Source of the DNA: UBA6663 sp044226485 | Lineage (GTDB): Bacteria > Chloroflexota > Anaerolineae > Anaerolineales > UBA6663 | Direction of reading: 5' to 3' | NCBI GenBank assembly: GCA_044226485.1 | Contig: JBGAGY010000003.1 | Span: 434,001 to 498,000 of the forward strand | DNA length: 64,000 bases | Part shown: in pieces, positions 43,107 through 51,624 of the stretch | Layout of the letters: each line of letters starts with the position of its first letter | Position numbering within the stretch: the first letter of the stretch is position 1 | Notes under the pieces: model-generated | Seen by the model: only the letters and a program-made list of their open reading frames with translations | Told to the model about the DNA's origin: nothing | The model's database searches: none | Position numbers and translations under genes: made by a program

Positions 43107-43752
43107 AGCTCAAGCCCTGCACCAGCGCCTCGTGCCCGGCCTCTCGCGCCAGGTCCGCAGGGCGCTTGCCGTCCTCGGTGGCCAGAGCGCGATCGGCGCC
43201 GTGATCGAGCAGGAGTTTGATCATGTCGGCCTGGCCGTTCTGCGCAGCGGCGTGGAGCGGCGTGAACCCGCCCTGCTGCCGGGCGTTGACGTCAGCGTCG
43301 TGCTCGAGCAACTGCTGCGCGACCTCGAAGTGGCCGCCGGCGACCGCAGAGTGCAGCGGCTGGACGTGCATGGCGTTATCGGCGATCTGGCGCGGGTTGG
43401 CGCCCTGGTCGAGGAGCCAGGCGGCGACGGCTTGATGCCCGAAGAACGCGGCCAGGCCGAGCGGCGGGAAGCCATCGCTGGAGACCGCATTCAAGAGTTG
43501 AGGGTTGTCGCTGAGCGCCTGTTGAACGGCATCAAGGCGACCGAGTGCGGCGGCCGAGAACACATCCAGCTGCGCACCGGCATCGGCGAGTTCATCGGCG
43601 ATCGACGTCTGGCCGTAGTAGGCGGCCAATCGCACGAGGGGAACGCCCTCGGGCGTTTGCGTGTCGACGATCGACGCGTCGGCTTCGATCAACCGGCGCA
43701 CGGCATCGAGGTCACCGGACTTCACAGCGTTGATGAACAGATCGATGGACAT
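43105..43752 (-). CDS. Ankyrin-repeat protein
   Basis: 215 residues from ATG 43752; a longer frame begins at 43815. Five to six ankyrin repeats, for example DGFPPLGLAAFFGHQAVAAWLLDQGAN, HVQPLHSAVAGGHFEVAQQLLEHDAD and GGFTPLHAAAQNGQADMIKLLLDHGAD. No signal peptide or other domain, so a cytoplasmic protein-binding scaffold. Partner unknown. No good ribosome site is visible at either start. Confidence 0.88.
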   Translation of the reverse strand: MSIDLFINAVKSGDLDAVRRLIEADASIVDTQTPEGVPLVRLAAYYGQTSIADELADAGAQLDVFSAAALGRLDAVQQALSDNPQLLNAVSSDGFPPLGLAAFFGHQAVAAWLLDQGANPRQIADNAMHVQPLHSAVAGGHFEVAQQLLEHDADVNARQQGGFTPLHAAAQNGQADMIKLLLDHGADRALATEDGKRPADLAREAGHEALVQGLS

Positions 43753-43842
43753 GGTATCCACAAGAGTATCGCGAATGGCGACATCGCGTGGAGCGAGGTT
43801 CGATCCTCGACTCACTGCGAGTTCGCGTTGGCGGCTCTCTGG

Positions 43843-45441
43843 CTACAGCGGACGTCTGGGCTTTGGCGCGGGTCGCAACATGCGCCTGATCTTCAAGGCC
43901 AGGTGCACGGCCAGGCGGGTATCGGGGTTGTTCATGTCGATGCCCGCGATTTGGTGGATTCGCTCCATACGGTAAAGCAGCGAATTACGGTGGATGAACA
44001 ACCGCTCGGCCGTCTGGCTGAGGTTGCCGAGCTTCTCGCAGAAGGCCTCGAGCGTTTCGAGCAAATCTCCCGCGCCTTCATAATCCATGAGCGGACCGAG
44101 GACCTCGCGGCAGAACGCCTCGAGCTCGGGGCTGCGTTCAAGCTGGAAAAGCAAGCGGTAGACCGACAGATCTCCGAAGAACAGCGGCAGGCGCTCGTGA
44201 AGGCGGACGGCCATCATCAAGGCCTGGGTGGCCTCGCGATGCGAGTCGCGCCAATCCTCGAGTTCGCCGGCGCTGCGGCCGATGCCGCCGTGAGCGACGT
44301 GGGTCGGATACTCGGCCGCCGCCGCCGCGCGCACTTCTTCACCCAGCCGAAGCGCGCGATCGGGCCGTTCGCCATCGGGCACCGCGCAGAACACGACGAC
44401 CTCGTCGCCGCGCGGCCGAACGAGGGCGGCGAGGCCGAGCTTGACGACCGATTGATTGACCAGGGTCTCGAGCCGGCGCAGGCTCGGGCGCGGGTCCTTG
44501 CCCTCCCAGCGCCACACGAGCGCGGCATGCGGGGGTTCGATGTCGTAGCCGATGCGGCCGGCCCAACGGATCAACTCTTCGATCGGCAGCGACCCGGTCA
44601 GGACGGCATCCAGGAAATCGCCGTGCGCGCGTTTCTCGGCATCGCTGACGGCCTTGGCTTTGGCCATCTCGAGCGCGCAGGCCTGAGCGCCGTTCTCGAC
44701 GACAAGGCTGTCGAGCGCATCGAGTTCACCGGCCAGGCCGATGATCGTGACAAAGCCGCGCGCCATGCCCTTCGAGACGATCGGGCACACGAGGCGCACA
44801 AGCCCGCCGGCGAGCGATTGCTCTCGCGACCCGCCCAGCGCGGCCTGCCGCCGATCGCGCAGGCTTTCGGGCAGACTGCTGAGCAGGCTGAGCGAGTTCA
44901 ACACGTCGGGCCAGACGTGACTCAGCCCGGGCGTGGCGGCCTCGGCCAGCGGCTTCAGGCGCTTGTCTTGGATCAGGATGGATTTGCCGGTCTGCTCGGA
45001 CATCGCCTGAGCGAGTTCCGAGAGCCCGACGCCTTCGAGCAGCAGATGCGACAGGGTCTGATAGATCTGGGCGCCGCGCGTGATGAGGTAAGACTGGCGG
45101 TTGACGATCAGTTCGAGGGCGGCGCGCTGGACGTCGCGGAGCGAAACGTCGGTCGGGAGCTTGAGGATCGGCACGCCGCCGTTCACGGACGTGACGGCGG
45201 CCGGGGTGGCGACTGCCGCAACACCGACCTCTGACCAGGCCTGCAGGTCCTTCTTGGTCGGGGCGCCGTTCATCAAGACAAAATCGTCAGCCTGGGGAGT
45301 GACCCCGGCGCCCGCCATGACCACCCAGCGCACTGGTCGATCGCGCCCGACTCCGGCAGGAAGAGCATTCCCGCGCGGGAGGATCAGACGGACCAGCTCG
45401 CCGAGCGAGATTGTGGAGCCTGCTGCAACCGCCATCGCCAT
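43843..45441 (-). CDS. PucR-family transcriptional regulator
   Basis: 532 residues. N-terminal PucR-like ligand region (about 8-130), a GAF-like middle, a GGDEF-like/CdaR domain (about 290-410) and the PucR C-terminal helix-turn-helix (about 470-525: NLSQTAERLFIHRNSLLYRMERIHQIAGIDMNNPDTRLAVHLALK). Members regulate purine catabolism and related pathways. It stands divergent from the purine synthesis cluster, which makes a purine link attractive but unproven. A TATAAT on the minus strand at 45474-45479 may be its -10 box; no -35 is clear. Confidence 0.9.
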   Translation of the reverse strand: MAMAVAAGSTISLGELVRLILPRGNALPAGVGRDRPVRWVVMAGAGVTPQADDFVLMNGAPTKKDLQAWSEVGVAAVATPAAVTSVNGGVPILKLPTDVSLRDVQRAALELIVNRQSYLITRGAQIYQTLSHLLLEGVGLSELAQAMSEQTGKSILIQDKRLKPLAEAATPGLSHVWPDVLNSLSLLSSLPESLRDRRQAALGGSREQSLAGGLVRLVCPIVSKGMARGFVTIIGLAGELDALDSLVVENGAQACALEMAKAKAVSDAEKRAHGDFLDAVLTGSLPIEELIRWAGRIGYDIEPPHAALVWRWEGKDPRPSLRRLETLVNQSVVKLGLAALVRPRGDEVVVFCAVPDGERPDRALRLGEEVRAAAAAEYPTHVAHGGIGRSAGELEDWRDSHREATQALMMAVRLHERLPLFFGDLSVYRLLFQLERSPELEAFCREVLGPLMDYEGAGDLLETLEAFCEKLGNLSQTAERLFIHRNSLLYRMERIHQIAGIDMNNPDTRLAVHLALKIRRMLRPAPKPRRPL

Positions 45442-45817
45442 CGCGTGCCTGTCTCCTCTGCCCGTGGTCGGCCATTATAACCGATTGGGCAACTTGCACA
45501 GTCCGTTGGATTTCTCCTCGGTTGTTCTTTCAGCACACAACCGGGTCGAAATACGCCGCATGCAAACGATACCGTCTTGGCTTCACGGATGTGCCCGGTG
45601 ATCCGCGCCGCATGTCGCCTGGCGCGAACCGGTTCAAGCGCGCCAGGCCAGTGCCAAACTGCACAAATTCGCGCCTGACGCGTTGGAAAGTGTGCCGAGA
45701 GCCCAAGCCTTGAATCGACACCTGCCCTCACCTAGAATCAAGGCACGACGACCCGGAGCTTAGGCCCGGGTCACTCGTCGTCGGCTGCGACTCACCAGCC
45801 CGCTCGATCGAGGACAC
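45442..45817. other. Intergenic region between pucR and the purine operon
   Basis: No gene is supported. It holds the pucR -10 candidate (45474-45479), the purL promoter (45710-45738) and a stem-loop in the purL leader (about 45746-45781, ACGACGACCCGG against CCGGGT...CGTCGT) without a T-tract. It does not look like a known purine riboswitch. Confidence 0.5.
45710..45738 (+). promoter_or_regulatory. purL operon promoter
   Basis: TTGAAT (45710-45715), 17 bases, TAGAAT (45733-45738), giving a leader of about 75 bases. Confidence 0.6.
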
Positions 45818-48772
45818 ATGACGGAACTCATCCACTGTCTGGTCGTTTCGCCCCGCCGCCCCGACGATCCGCGATCACGCGGTTTGTTGCACGACGCTCA
45901 CGCGTTGGGCCTCGAGGCGGTGACGCACATCTCGGCGTCGGATCTGTACTTCATCGAAGGCGCGCTCACGGCTCACGATCAGGATCGCCTCGTGTCGCTC
46001 CTGCTCAGTGACCCCGTGGCCGAGAAAGCCGAGTGGCGGCGCTTCGATCACCCAGCGCACGCATCCAGGTCTGCCCAACACATCATTGAAGTCGCCTATC
46101 GGCCCGGCGTCACCGACCCTGTGGCCGAGCAGATCGTGCGCGGCGCGCATCAACTCGGCGTCAAGGCCGTGGCCCGCGCGGCCACTGGCCTGCGCTTCGA
46201 CGTCCGCTCGAAAACGGGCGATCCCTCCCTGCTCCATCAACTCGCTCGCGGGCTGCTCGCCAACGCAGTCATCCAGCACTACACGTTGGGCGAGATCGTG
46301 CCGCACTTCCCGGCCGTCGCTCAGAGCACAGACGCCACCGACACCATCCTGGTGCGCGGCCTCGACGACGCTGCGCTGCTCGGGCTCTCCCAGGATCGCC
46401 GCGCCGCCCTGGACCTCGCCGAGATGCGCGCCATCCAGACCTACTTCGCCGCCGAAGGCCGCGACCCGACCGACGTCGAGTTCGAGATGATCGCTCAAAC
46501 GTGGAGCGAGCATTGCGTGCATAAAACGTTCAAGGCGCTGATCCAGGTAACCGATGACGGTGGACGGCAGACCGCTGAAGAGACGCCTCTCGGATCTGAG
46601 AGTCTGCTGTCAGCGGTCGGTGGTCTACCGTCGGAGATCGACGGCCTCCTCAAGACCTACCTCCGCTCCGCCACCGAGGCGATCAAAGCGCCGTGGGTGC
46701 GGTCGGCCTTTGTGGACAACGCAGGCATCATCGACTTCGACGATGCGCACGAGGTGTCGTTCAAGGTCGAAACGCACAACCATCCGTCAGCGATCGAGCC
46801 GTTCGGCGGCGCGAACACGGGGCTGGGCGGCGTCATCCGCGACGTCCTGGGCGTAAGCGCCCGGCCGATTGCATCGACCGACATCCTCTGCTTCGGTCCG
46901 CAAGACGTCGATCCGGCCACGTTGCCCGGCGGCGTGTTGCATCCGCGTCGAGTGCGCTCGGGCGTGGTGGCCGGCATCAAGGACTACGGCAACAAGATCG
47001 GGCTGCCGACCGTCAACGGCGCGATCTGGTATGACCCCGGCTACACATCGAACCCGCTCGTGTTCTGTGGCTGCGTCGGGATCGCGCCCAAGGACAAACA
47101 CCCGCGCACGCCACAAGCCGGCGACCGTGTCATCGTCCTCGGCGGGCGGACCGGGCGCGACGGGCTGCGCGGCGCGACCTTCTCGTCGATGACCATGGAT
47201 GCGCAGACGGGCGAGGTGGCCGGCGCGTCGGTGCAGATCGGCGACCCGATCGTCGAGAAGGGCCTGATCGAAGTCATCGTGCGCGCCCGTGACCTCGGGT
47301 TGTACCACGCCATCACAGACTGCGGGGCCGGCGGGCTGTCGTCGGCGGTGGGCGAGATGGCATCGGGCTGCGGCGCCGACGTCGACCTGGCGACGGTGCG
47401 GCTGAAGTACGCGGGCCTGGCGCCCTGGGAGATCTGGCTGTCGGAGGCTCAGGAGCGCATGGTCCTGGCGGTGCCCGTCGCAACGCTTCAGGCCCTGCAA
47501 GACATCTGCGCGACGTTCGATGTCGAGTTGACCGACATCGGCGCCTTCAATGAAAGCGGCCGCCTGCGCGTGGCGTACGGCGCCAGGCGCGTGCTCGACC
47601 TCGCCAACGACTTCCTCCACGATGGAATACCGCAGCGGCATCTGAAGGCAACGGTCACGGCGTCGGAATCGCGCGAGGCGGCGGCTACGCCCGTTGTCGC
47701 CCCAGCGGGCGTTTCTTACGGCCAGGTGCTTCTGCGACTGTTGCGCGATGCAAACATCGCGACGAAGGCTGATGTGATCCGAGTCTACGATCACGAGATC
47801 CTCGGCGGCACGGTCGTCAAACCCTTGACGGGCCTGCAGCATGACGGCCCGGCGGACGCAGCCGTCATCAAACCGACCGGCACGGCAGGCACGCGAGGCA
47901 TCGTCCTCAGCAACGGGCTGAATCCGGACTTCGGAAAGCGCGACGCCTACCGGATGGCGTGGAGCGTCATCGATGAAGCGATCCGCAACGCTGTGGCTGT
48001 CGGCGCCGACCCGAGCCGCATCGCCATCCTCGACAACTTCTGCTGGGGCGACCCGACTCGCCCTGAGACGTTGGGCAGCCTGCTCGAGGCCGCGCGCGGG
48101 TGCCACGACGCCGCGATCTACTATGGAACGCCCTTCATCTCAGGCAAGGACTCGCTCAACAACGAATACCTGGGCACGGATGGCAAACGGCATGCGATCC
48201 CGCCGACCCTGCTCATCTCGGCCATCGGCCTGATCGATGACGTCCGCACGGCCGTCACCAGCGATCTCAAGTGCGCGGGGCATCATCTCTTCCTGGTCGG
48301 CGCCACCCGCGCCGAGATGGCTGGCGCGCACGTGTGGAAGGCGGTCGGCGCGGCGAGCGCAGAGCGTGAAGCGTCGTGCGACGTGCCGGGGCCTGTCGAT
48401 CGGGCGCCCGAGCTGTACCAGGCGCTGCATGACGCGATATCGCAGGGGATCGTGGCGGCCTGCCACGACCTGAGTGAAGGCGGGTTGGCGGTGGCCGCGG
48501 CGGAGATGTGTATCGGCGGGCGGCTGGGCCTGGCGTTGACGTTGCCGGAGGGCGAGCCGTTCGTGCAGTTGTTCAGCGAGTCGAACGGGCGATTGCTGGT
48601 CGAGGTAGCGCCCGCGCACGTTGACGCATTCGTCGCGAGGTTTGCGGGTCTGCCCGCGGCACGTCTGGGCCTGGTCACCGACTCGGGTCGATTGACGATC
48701 TCGACGCGCGTCGACATGATCGTCGACGTGCCGGTGGCTGAACTGGTGAAAGCATGGCTCAACCCGGCCTGA
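45818..48772 (+). CDS. purL: Phosphoribosylformylglycinamidine synthase, PurS-PurS-PurL fusion
   Basis: 984 residues, ribosome site GAGGA. The first about 170 residues hold two PurS-like units (1-80 and 90-170, the second HIIEVAYRPGVTDPVAEQIVRGAHQLG). PurL follows: WSEHCVHKTF, SFKVETHNHPSAIEPFGGANTGLGGVIRDVLG, GGRTGRDGLRGATFSSM, TDCGAGGLSSAVGEMA. It makes formylglycinamidine ribonucleotide with ammonia from PurQ. Residues about 247-272, after KALIQVT, are encoded by a palindromic element and have no counterpart I recall in the family. The first gene of the purine operon. Confidence 0.95.
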   Translation: MTELIHCLVVSPRRPDDPRSRGLLHDAHALGLEAVTHISASDLYFIEGALTAHDQDRLVSLLLSDPVAEKAEWRRFDHPAHASRSAQHIIEVAYRPGVTDPVAEQIVRGAHQLGVKAVARAATGLRFDVRSKTGDPSLLHQLARGLLANAVIQHYTLGEIVPHFPAVAQSTDATDTILVRGLDDAALLGLSQDRRAALDLAEMRAIQTYFAAEGRDPTDVEFEMIAQTWSEHCVHKTFKALIQVTDDGGRQTAEETPLGSESLLSAVGGLPSEIDGLLKTYLRSATEAIKAPWVRSAFVDNAGIIDFDDAHEVSFKVETHNHPSAIEPFGGANTGLGGVIRDVLGVSARPIASTDILCFGPQDVDPATLPGGVLHPRRVRSGVVAGIKDYGNKIGLPTVNGAIWYDPGYTSNPLVFCGCVGIAPKDKHPRTPQAGDRVIVLGGRTGRDGLRGATFSSMTMDAQTGEVAGASVQIGDPIVEKGLIEVIVRARDLGLYHAITDCGAGGLSSAVGEMASGCGADVDLATVRLKYAGLAPWEIWLSEAQERMVLAVPVATLQALQDICATFDVELTDIGAFNESGRLRVAYGARRVLDLANDFLHDGIPQRHLKATVTASESREAAATPVVAPAGVSYGQVLLRLLRDANIATKADVIRVYDHEILGGTVVKPLTGLQHDGPADAAVIKPTGTAGTRGIVLSNGLNPDFGKRDAYRMAWSVIDEAIRNAVAVGADPSRIAILDNFCWGDPTRPETLGSLLEAARGCHDAAIYYGTPFISGKDSLNNEYLGTDGKRHAIPPTLLISAIGLIDDVRTAVTSDLKCAGHHLFLVGATRAEMAGAHVWKAVGAASAEREASCDVPGPVDRAPELYQALHDAISQGIVAACHDLSEGGLAVAAAEMCIGGRLGLALTLPEGEPFVQLFSESNGRLLVEVAPAHVDAFVARFAGLPAARLGLVTDSGRLTISTRVDMIVDVPVAELVKAWLNPA
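46556..46632. repeat. Palindromic element in frame inside purL
   Basis: Arms 46556-46578 and 46610-46632 are near-complementary: GACGGTGGAC and AGACCGCTGA on the left match TCAGCGGTC and CTACCGTC on the right. Two smaller stems (AGAG/CTCT and TCTC/GAGA) lie in the loop. It starts with GACGGTGGACGGC, shared with 39256-39268. Length keeps the purL frame open. Confidence 0.75.
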
Positions 48773-49266
48773 CGATCCGCCACGCCGCCGAAGACGACGC
48801 TGAGGCGTGGCTGGCGCTCGCCCGACGGATCGACGACGAGACGCGCTTCATGATGTTCGAGCCCGGCGAGCGCGCGACGACCGTTGAGGAACAGGCGTCA
48901 CGCTTTCGCGCGATGAAGGCGGCGGGCAATCAGGCCATGCTCCTGGCCGAGGTCGACGGCGAACCGGTCGGCTACCTCGGCGCAATGGGCGGCCACTTCA
49001 ACCGGACCCGGCACAAGGTGTATGTCTTCATCGGCATTCGCGAGGGCTTCCAGGGCCGGGGCATCGGCACGGCGCTCTTCACCGAGCTCGAAGCCTGGGC
49101 GCGCGGTTGGGGGGCGCATCGGCTCGAGTTGACGGTCATGCCGCACAACGCCGCCGGGCTCGCGCTTTATAAGAAGATGGGCTTTGACATCGAGGGCACG
49201 TCGCGACAGAGCCTTTGCGTCGACGGCGTGTACGTGGACGAGATCATGATGGCCAAGATCCTATGA
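48754..49266 (+). CDS. GNAT-family N-acetyltransferase within the purine operon
   Basis: 170 residues, overlapping the purL end by 19 bases and the purQ start by four. Acetyl-CoA motif GIREGFQGRGIGTALFTELEAWA followed by HRLELTVMPHNAAGLALYKKMGF, close to RimI/YhhY-like small-molecule or protein acetyltransferases. Being sandwiched with overlaps means translation is coupled to purL and purQ. Any role in purine synthesis is unknown. Confidence 0.9.
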   Translation: MAQPGLTIRHAAEDDAEAWLALARRIDDETRFMMFEPGERATTVEEQASRFRAMKAAGNQAMLLAEVDGEPVGYLGAMGGHFNRTRHKVYVFIGIREGFQGRGIGTALFTELEAWARGWGAHRLELTVMPHNAAGLALYKKMGFDIEGTSRQSLCVDGVYVDEIMMAKIL

Positions 49267-50039
49267 CGACACCGCGCGCTCTGATCCTGCATGCCAACGG
49301 CACGAACCGCGACGGCGACGTCGCCGATGCGCTGCGCCTCGCCGGCGCCGAGCCCGAGATCGCGCATCTGAACACGCTCCGACACGATCGACGCCCGTGG
49401 GCGCAATACCAGATGCTCGTGCTGCCTGGCGGTTTCGCCTATGCCGACGCGCTCGGAGCCGGGCGGTTGATGGGCCTTGACCTGCGCACCTACTTCGCCG
49501 AAGAGATGGCGGGGTTCATCGAAAGCGGCAAGCCCGTGATCGGAATCTGCAACGGCTTCCAGACCCTGGTCAAAGCCGGGTTCCTGCCGGGCCTCAACGC
49601 CGACCACGGCCGCCCGTACGCGACGCTGACCTTCAACGCCAGCGGGCACTTCGAATGCCGCTGGGTCACGTTGCGGGCGCGCTCGCGCCATTGCCTGTGG
49701 ACGCGCGGCCTGAACGAGTTGATCGATTGCCCGATCGCGCATGGCGAAGGCAACTTCACGCTGGCCAATCCGTCGCTGCTGGCCGATCTCAACGTCGACG
49801 ATCAGATCGCGCTCGTCTACGCGCGGCCCGATGGCGGGCCGGCCGACGAACGCTATCCAGACAACCCGAACGGCTCCATCGCCGACATCGCGGGTGTGTG
49901 CAACCCGGCCGGCAACGTCCTTGGATTGATGCCGCACCCGGAAAATCACATTCACGCTCACCAGCACCCACATCACACCCGTGGCTTCGCCGGGCGCCTC
50001 GGCCTGGCGCTGTTCCAGAATGGCGTGAAGGCGATCTAG
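49263..50039 (+). CDS. purQ: Phosphoribosylformylglycinamidine synthase glutaminase subunit
   Basis: 258 residues from ATG 49263 (ATGA overlap with the GNAT stop). Class I glutamine amidotransferase: nucleophile Cys in PVIGICNGFQTL, and His-Glu of the triad in GLMPHPENHIHA. It strips ammonia from glutamine for PurL. The sequence is longer than the 225-230-residue PurQ of Bacillus and closer to the amidotransferase part of large PurL in layout. Confidence 0.94.
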   Translation: MTTPRALILHANGTNRDGDVADALRLAGAEPEIAHLNTLRHDRRPWAQYQMLVLPGGFAYADALGAGRLMGLDLRTYFAEEMAGFIESGKPVIGICNGFQTLVKAGFLPGLNADHGRPYATLTFNASGHFECRWVTLRARSRHCLWTRGLNELIDCPIAHGEGNFTLANPSLLADLNVDDQIALVYARPDGGPADERYPDNPNGSIADIAGVCNPAGNVLGLMPHPENHIHAHQHPHHTRGFAGRLGLALFQNGVKAI

Positions 50040-50094
50040 AGCGCGAGGCGCGTTCTTCAGACTCTGAACCAGTGACCGATCTGACGACCTGACT

Positions 50095-51054
50095 ATGTTA
50101 TCTGTCGACGAGATCAAACAGGCCTTGCCGCTTGCGCTGCGTGAGACGCATCTCGGTTTGCCGGGGCGCGGCGAAGGCAAGGTGCGGGAGTGGTACTCGC
50201 TGACCGACGGCCGACGGCTGATCGTCACAACGGATCGGCTGTCGGCTTTTGACAGGATCCTGGCGGCTGTGCCTTACAAAGGCCAGGTGCTCAACCAGCT
50301 CTCGGGCTGGTGGTTCGAGCAGACCCGCGATCTGGTCGACAACCACCTGATCTCCCTCCCCGACCCGAACGCGGCCATCGTGCAGGCCGCGTCTCCGTTT
50401 CCGGTCGAGGTGATCGTCCGCGGTTACATCACGGGTGTCACCGGCACCGCGCTGTGGCGGCGCTATGAACTCGGCGAGCGCGAGATCTATGGCCACCGCT
50501 TCGGCGAGGGCCTCCGAAAAAACCAGGCGTTGCCGGAGCCAATCATCACCCCGACCACGAAGGGCGGACCGAGCGGACACGACGAACGCCTGACCTGTGC
50601 CGAGGTGGTCGAGCAGGGCCTGATCGACTCGGACACCTGGGACGCGACCATGGCAGCCGCGCTGGCAGTGTTCAAGCGCGGTCAGGCCCTGGCCGCGCAG
50701 GCCGGCCTGATCCTGGTCGACACCAAGTATGAGTTCGGGCGAGCCGCCGACGGCCGGTTGCTCCTGATCGACGAGGTGCACACGCCCGACTCGTCGCGCT
50801 ACTGGCTGGCCGACAGCTACGTCGAGCGATTCGAGGCAGGCCTCGAGCCCGAGAACTACGACAAGGAATTCGTGCGCCTCGCCTACGCCGCGAAGGGTTA
50901 TCGAGGCGAGGGCGAGCCGCCTGTGATGGACGACACGCTCTGGGTTTCGGCCGCCCAACGCTACATCAACATCTACGAACGCCTGACGGGCCTGGCGTTC
51001 GTGCCCGGCGTGTACCCGGCAGACGAAAGACTAAGGAGGAATTGCGCCGCGTGA
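50095..51054 (+). CDS. purC: SAICAR synthetase
   Basis: 319 residues. Signature GRGEGKVREWYSL near the N-terminus, VTTDRLSAFDRIL, PVEVIVRGYITGVTGTALWRRY, LILVDTKYEFGR and LIDEVHTPDSSRYW. It joins aspartate to carboxyaminoimidazole ribotide using ATP. Length and the C-terminal YERLTG extension fit the longer (about 300-residue) branch of the family. 55 bases follow purQ. Confidence 0.95.
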   Translation: MLSVDEIKQALPLALRETHLGLPGRGEGKVREWYSLTDGRRLIVTTDRLSAFDRILAAVPYKGQVLNQLSGWWFEQTRDLVDNHLISLPDPNAAIVQAASPFPVEVIVRGYITGVTGTALWRRYELGEREIYGHRFGEGLRKNQALPEPIITPTTKGGPSGHDERLTCAEVVEQGLIDSDTWDATMAAALAVFKRGQALAAQAGLILVDTKYEFGRAADGRLLLIDEVHTPDSSRYWLADSYVERFEAGLEPENYDKEFVRLAYAAKGYRGEGEPPVMDDTLWVSAAQRYINIYERLTGLAFVPGVYPADERLRRNCAA

Positions 51055-51132
51055 GGGTGATGAGCGGTTTTCTGCCGGCTGGCGAGTGCCCGGTAAATCG
51101 CCCATAGCCGATCGCCCGGCGCAAAAGACATC

Positions 51133-51624
51133 ATGGTCGGCATCATCATGGGTTCGCAGTCGGATTGGGAGACGATGCAGCACGCGGCAGCGACGCTCGA
51201 AGCGTTGGGCGTGCCGCACGAAGTGAAAGTCGTCTCGGCCCACCGCACGCCGGATCTGCTCTTCGAGTACGCCGGATCGGCCGAAGCGCGCGGGCTCGAG
51301 GTGATCATCGCCGGCGCGGGCGGCGCGGCGCATCTGCCCGGGATGTGCGCGGCCAAGACGGCACTGCCCGTCCTCGGCGTGCCGGTGCAGTCGAAAACAC
51401 TCAACGGCCTCGACTCGCTTCTGTCCATCGTCCAGATGCCGGCCGGTGTTCCCGTCGGCACCCTGGCGATCGGGCGCGCGGGAGCGATCAACGCCGCGTT
51501 GCTGGCGACCGCGATTGTCGCCAACGCACATCCCGAGTTCAAGGCGGCGCTCGCCGAGTTCCGTCGACGCCAGACGCAGAGTGTGCTCGACCAGCCTGAC
51601 CCGCGTCGCGGAGCCGCCGCGTGA
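51133..51624 (+). CDS. purE: N5-carboxyaminoimidazole ribonucleotide mutase
   Basis: 163 residues, class I PurE: IIMGSQSDWETM, VKVVSAHRTPDLLFEYA, IIAGAGGAAHLPGMCAAKTALPVLGVPV. It moves the carboxyl group made by PurK. Its stop overlaps the purK GTG start by four bases, as usual for this pair. A 78-base gap before it shows nothing. Confidence 0.95.
   Translation: MVGIIMGSQSDWETMQHAAATLEALGVPHEVKVVSAHRTPDLLFEYAGSAEARGLEVIIAGAGGAAHLPGMCAAKTALPVLGVPVQSKTLNGLDSLLSIVQMPAGVPVGTLAIGRAGAINAALLATAIVANAHPEFKAALAEFRRRQTQSVLDQPDPRRGAAA

Noticed and set aside
43790..43815. T-arm-like GAGGTTCGATCCTC resembling part of a tRNA
   Set aside because: No matching acceptor, D or anticodon stems lie around it. 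No tRNA could be assembled here or at 6545 or 19688.
45746..45781. Purine riboswitch in the purL leader
   Set aside because: Only a single GC-rich stem is visible; the three-way junction and conserved core of a purine aptamer are missing.
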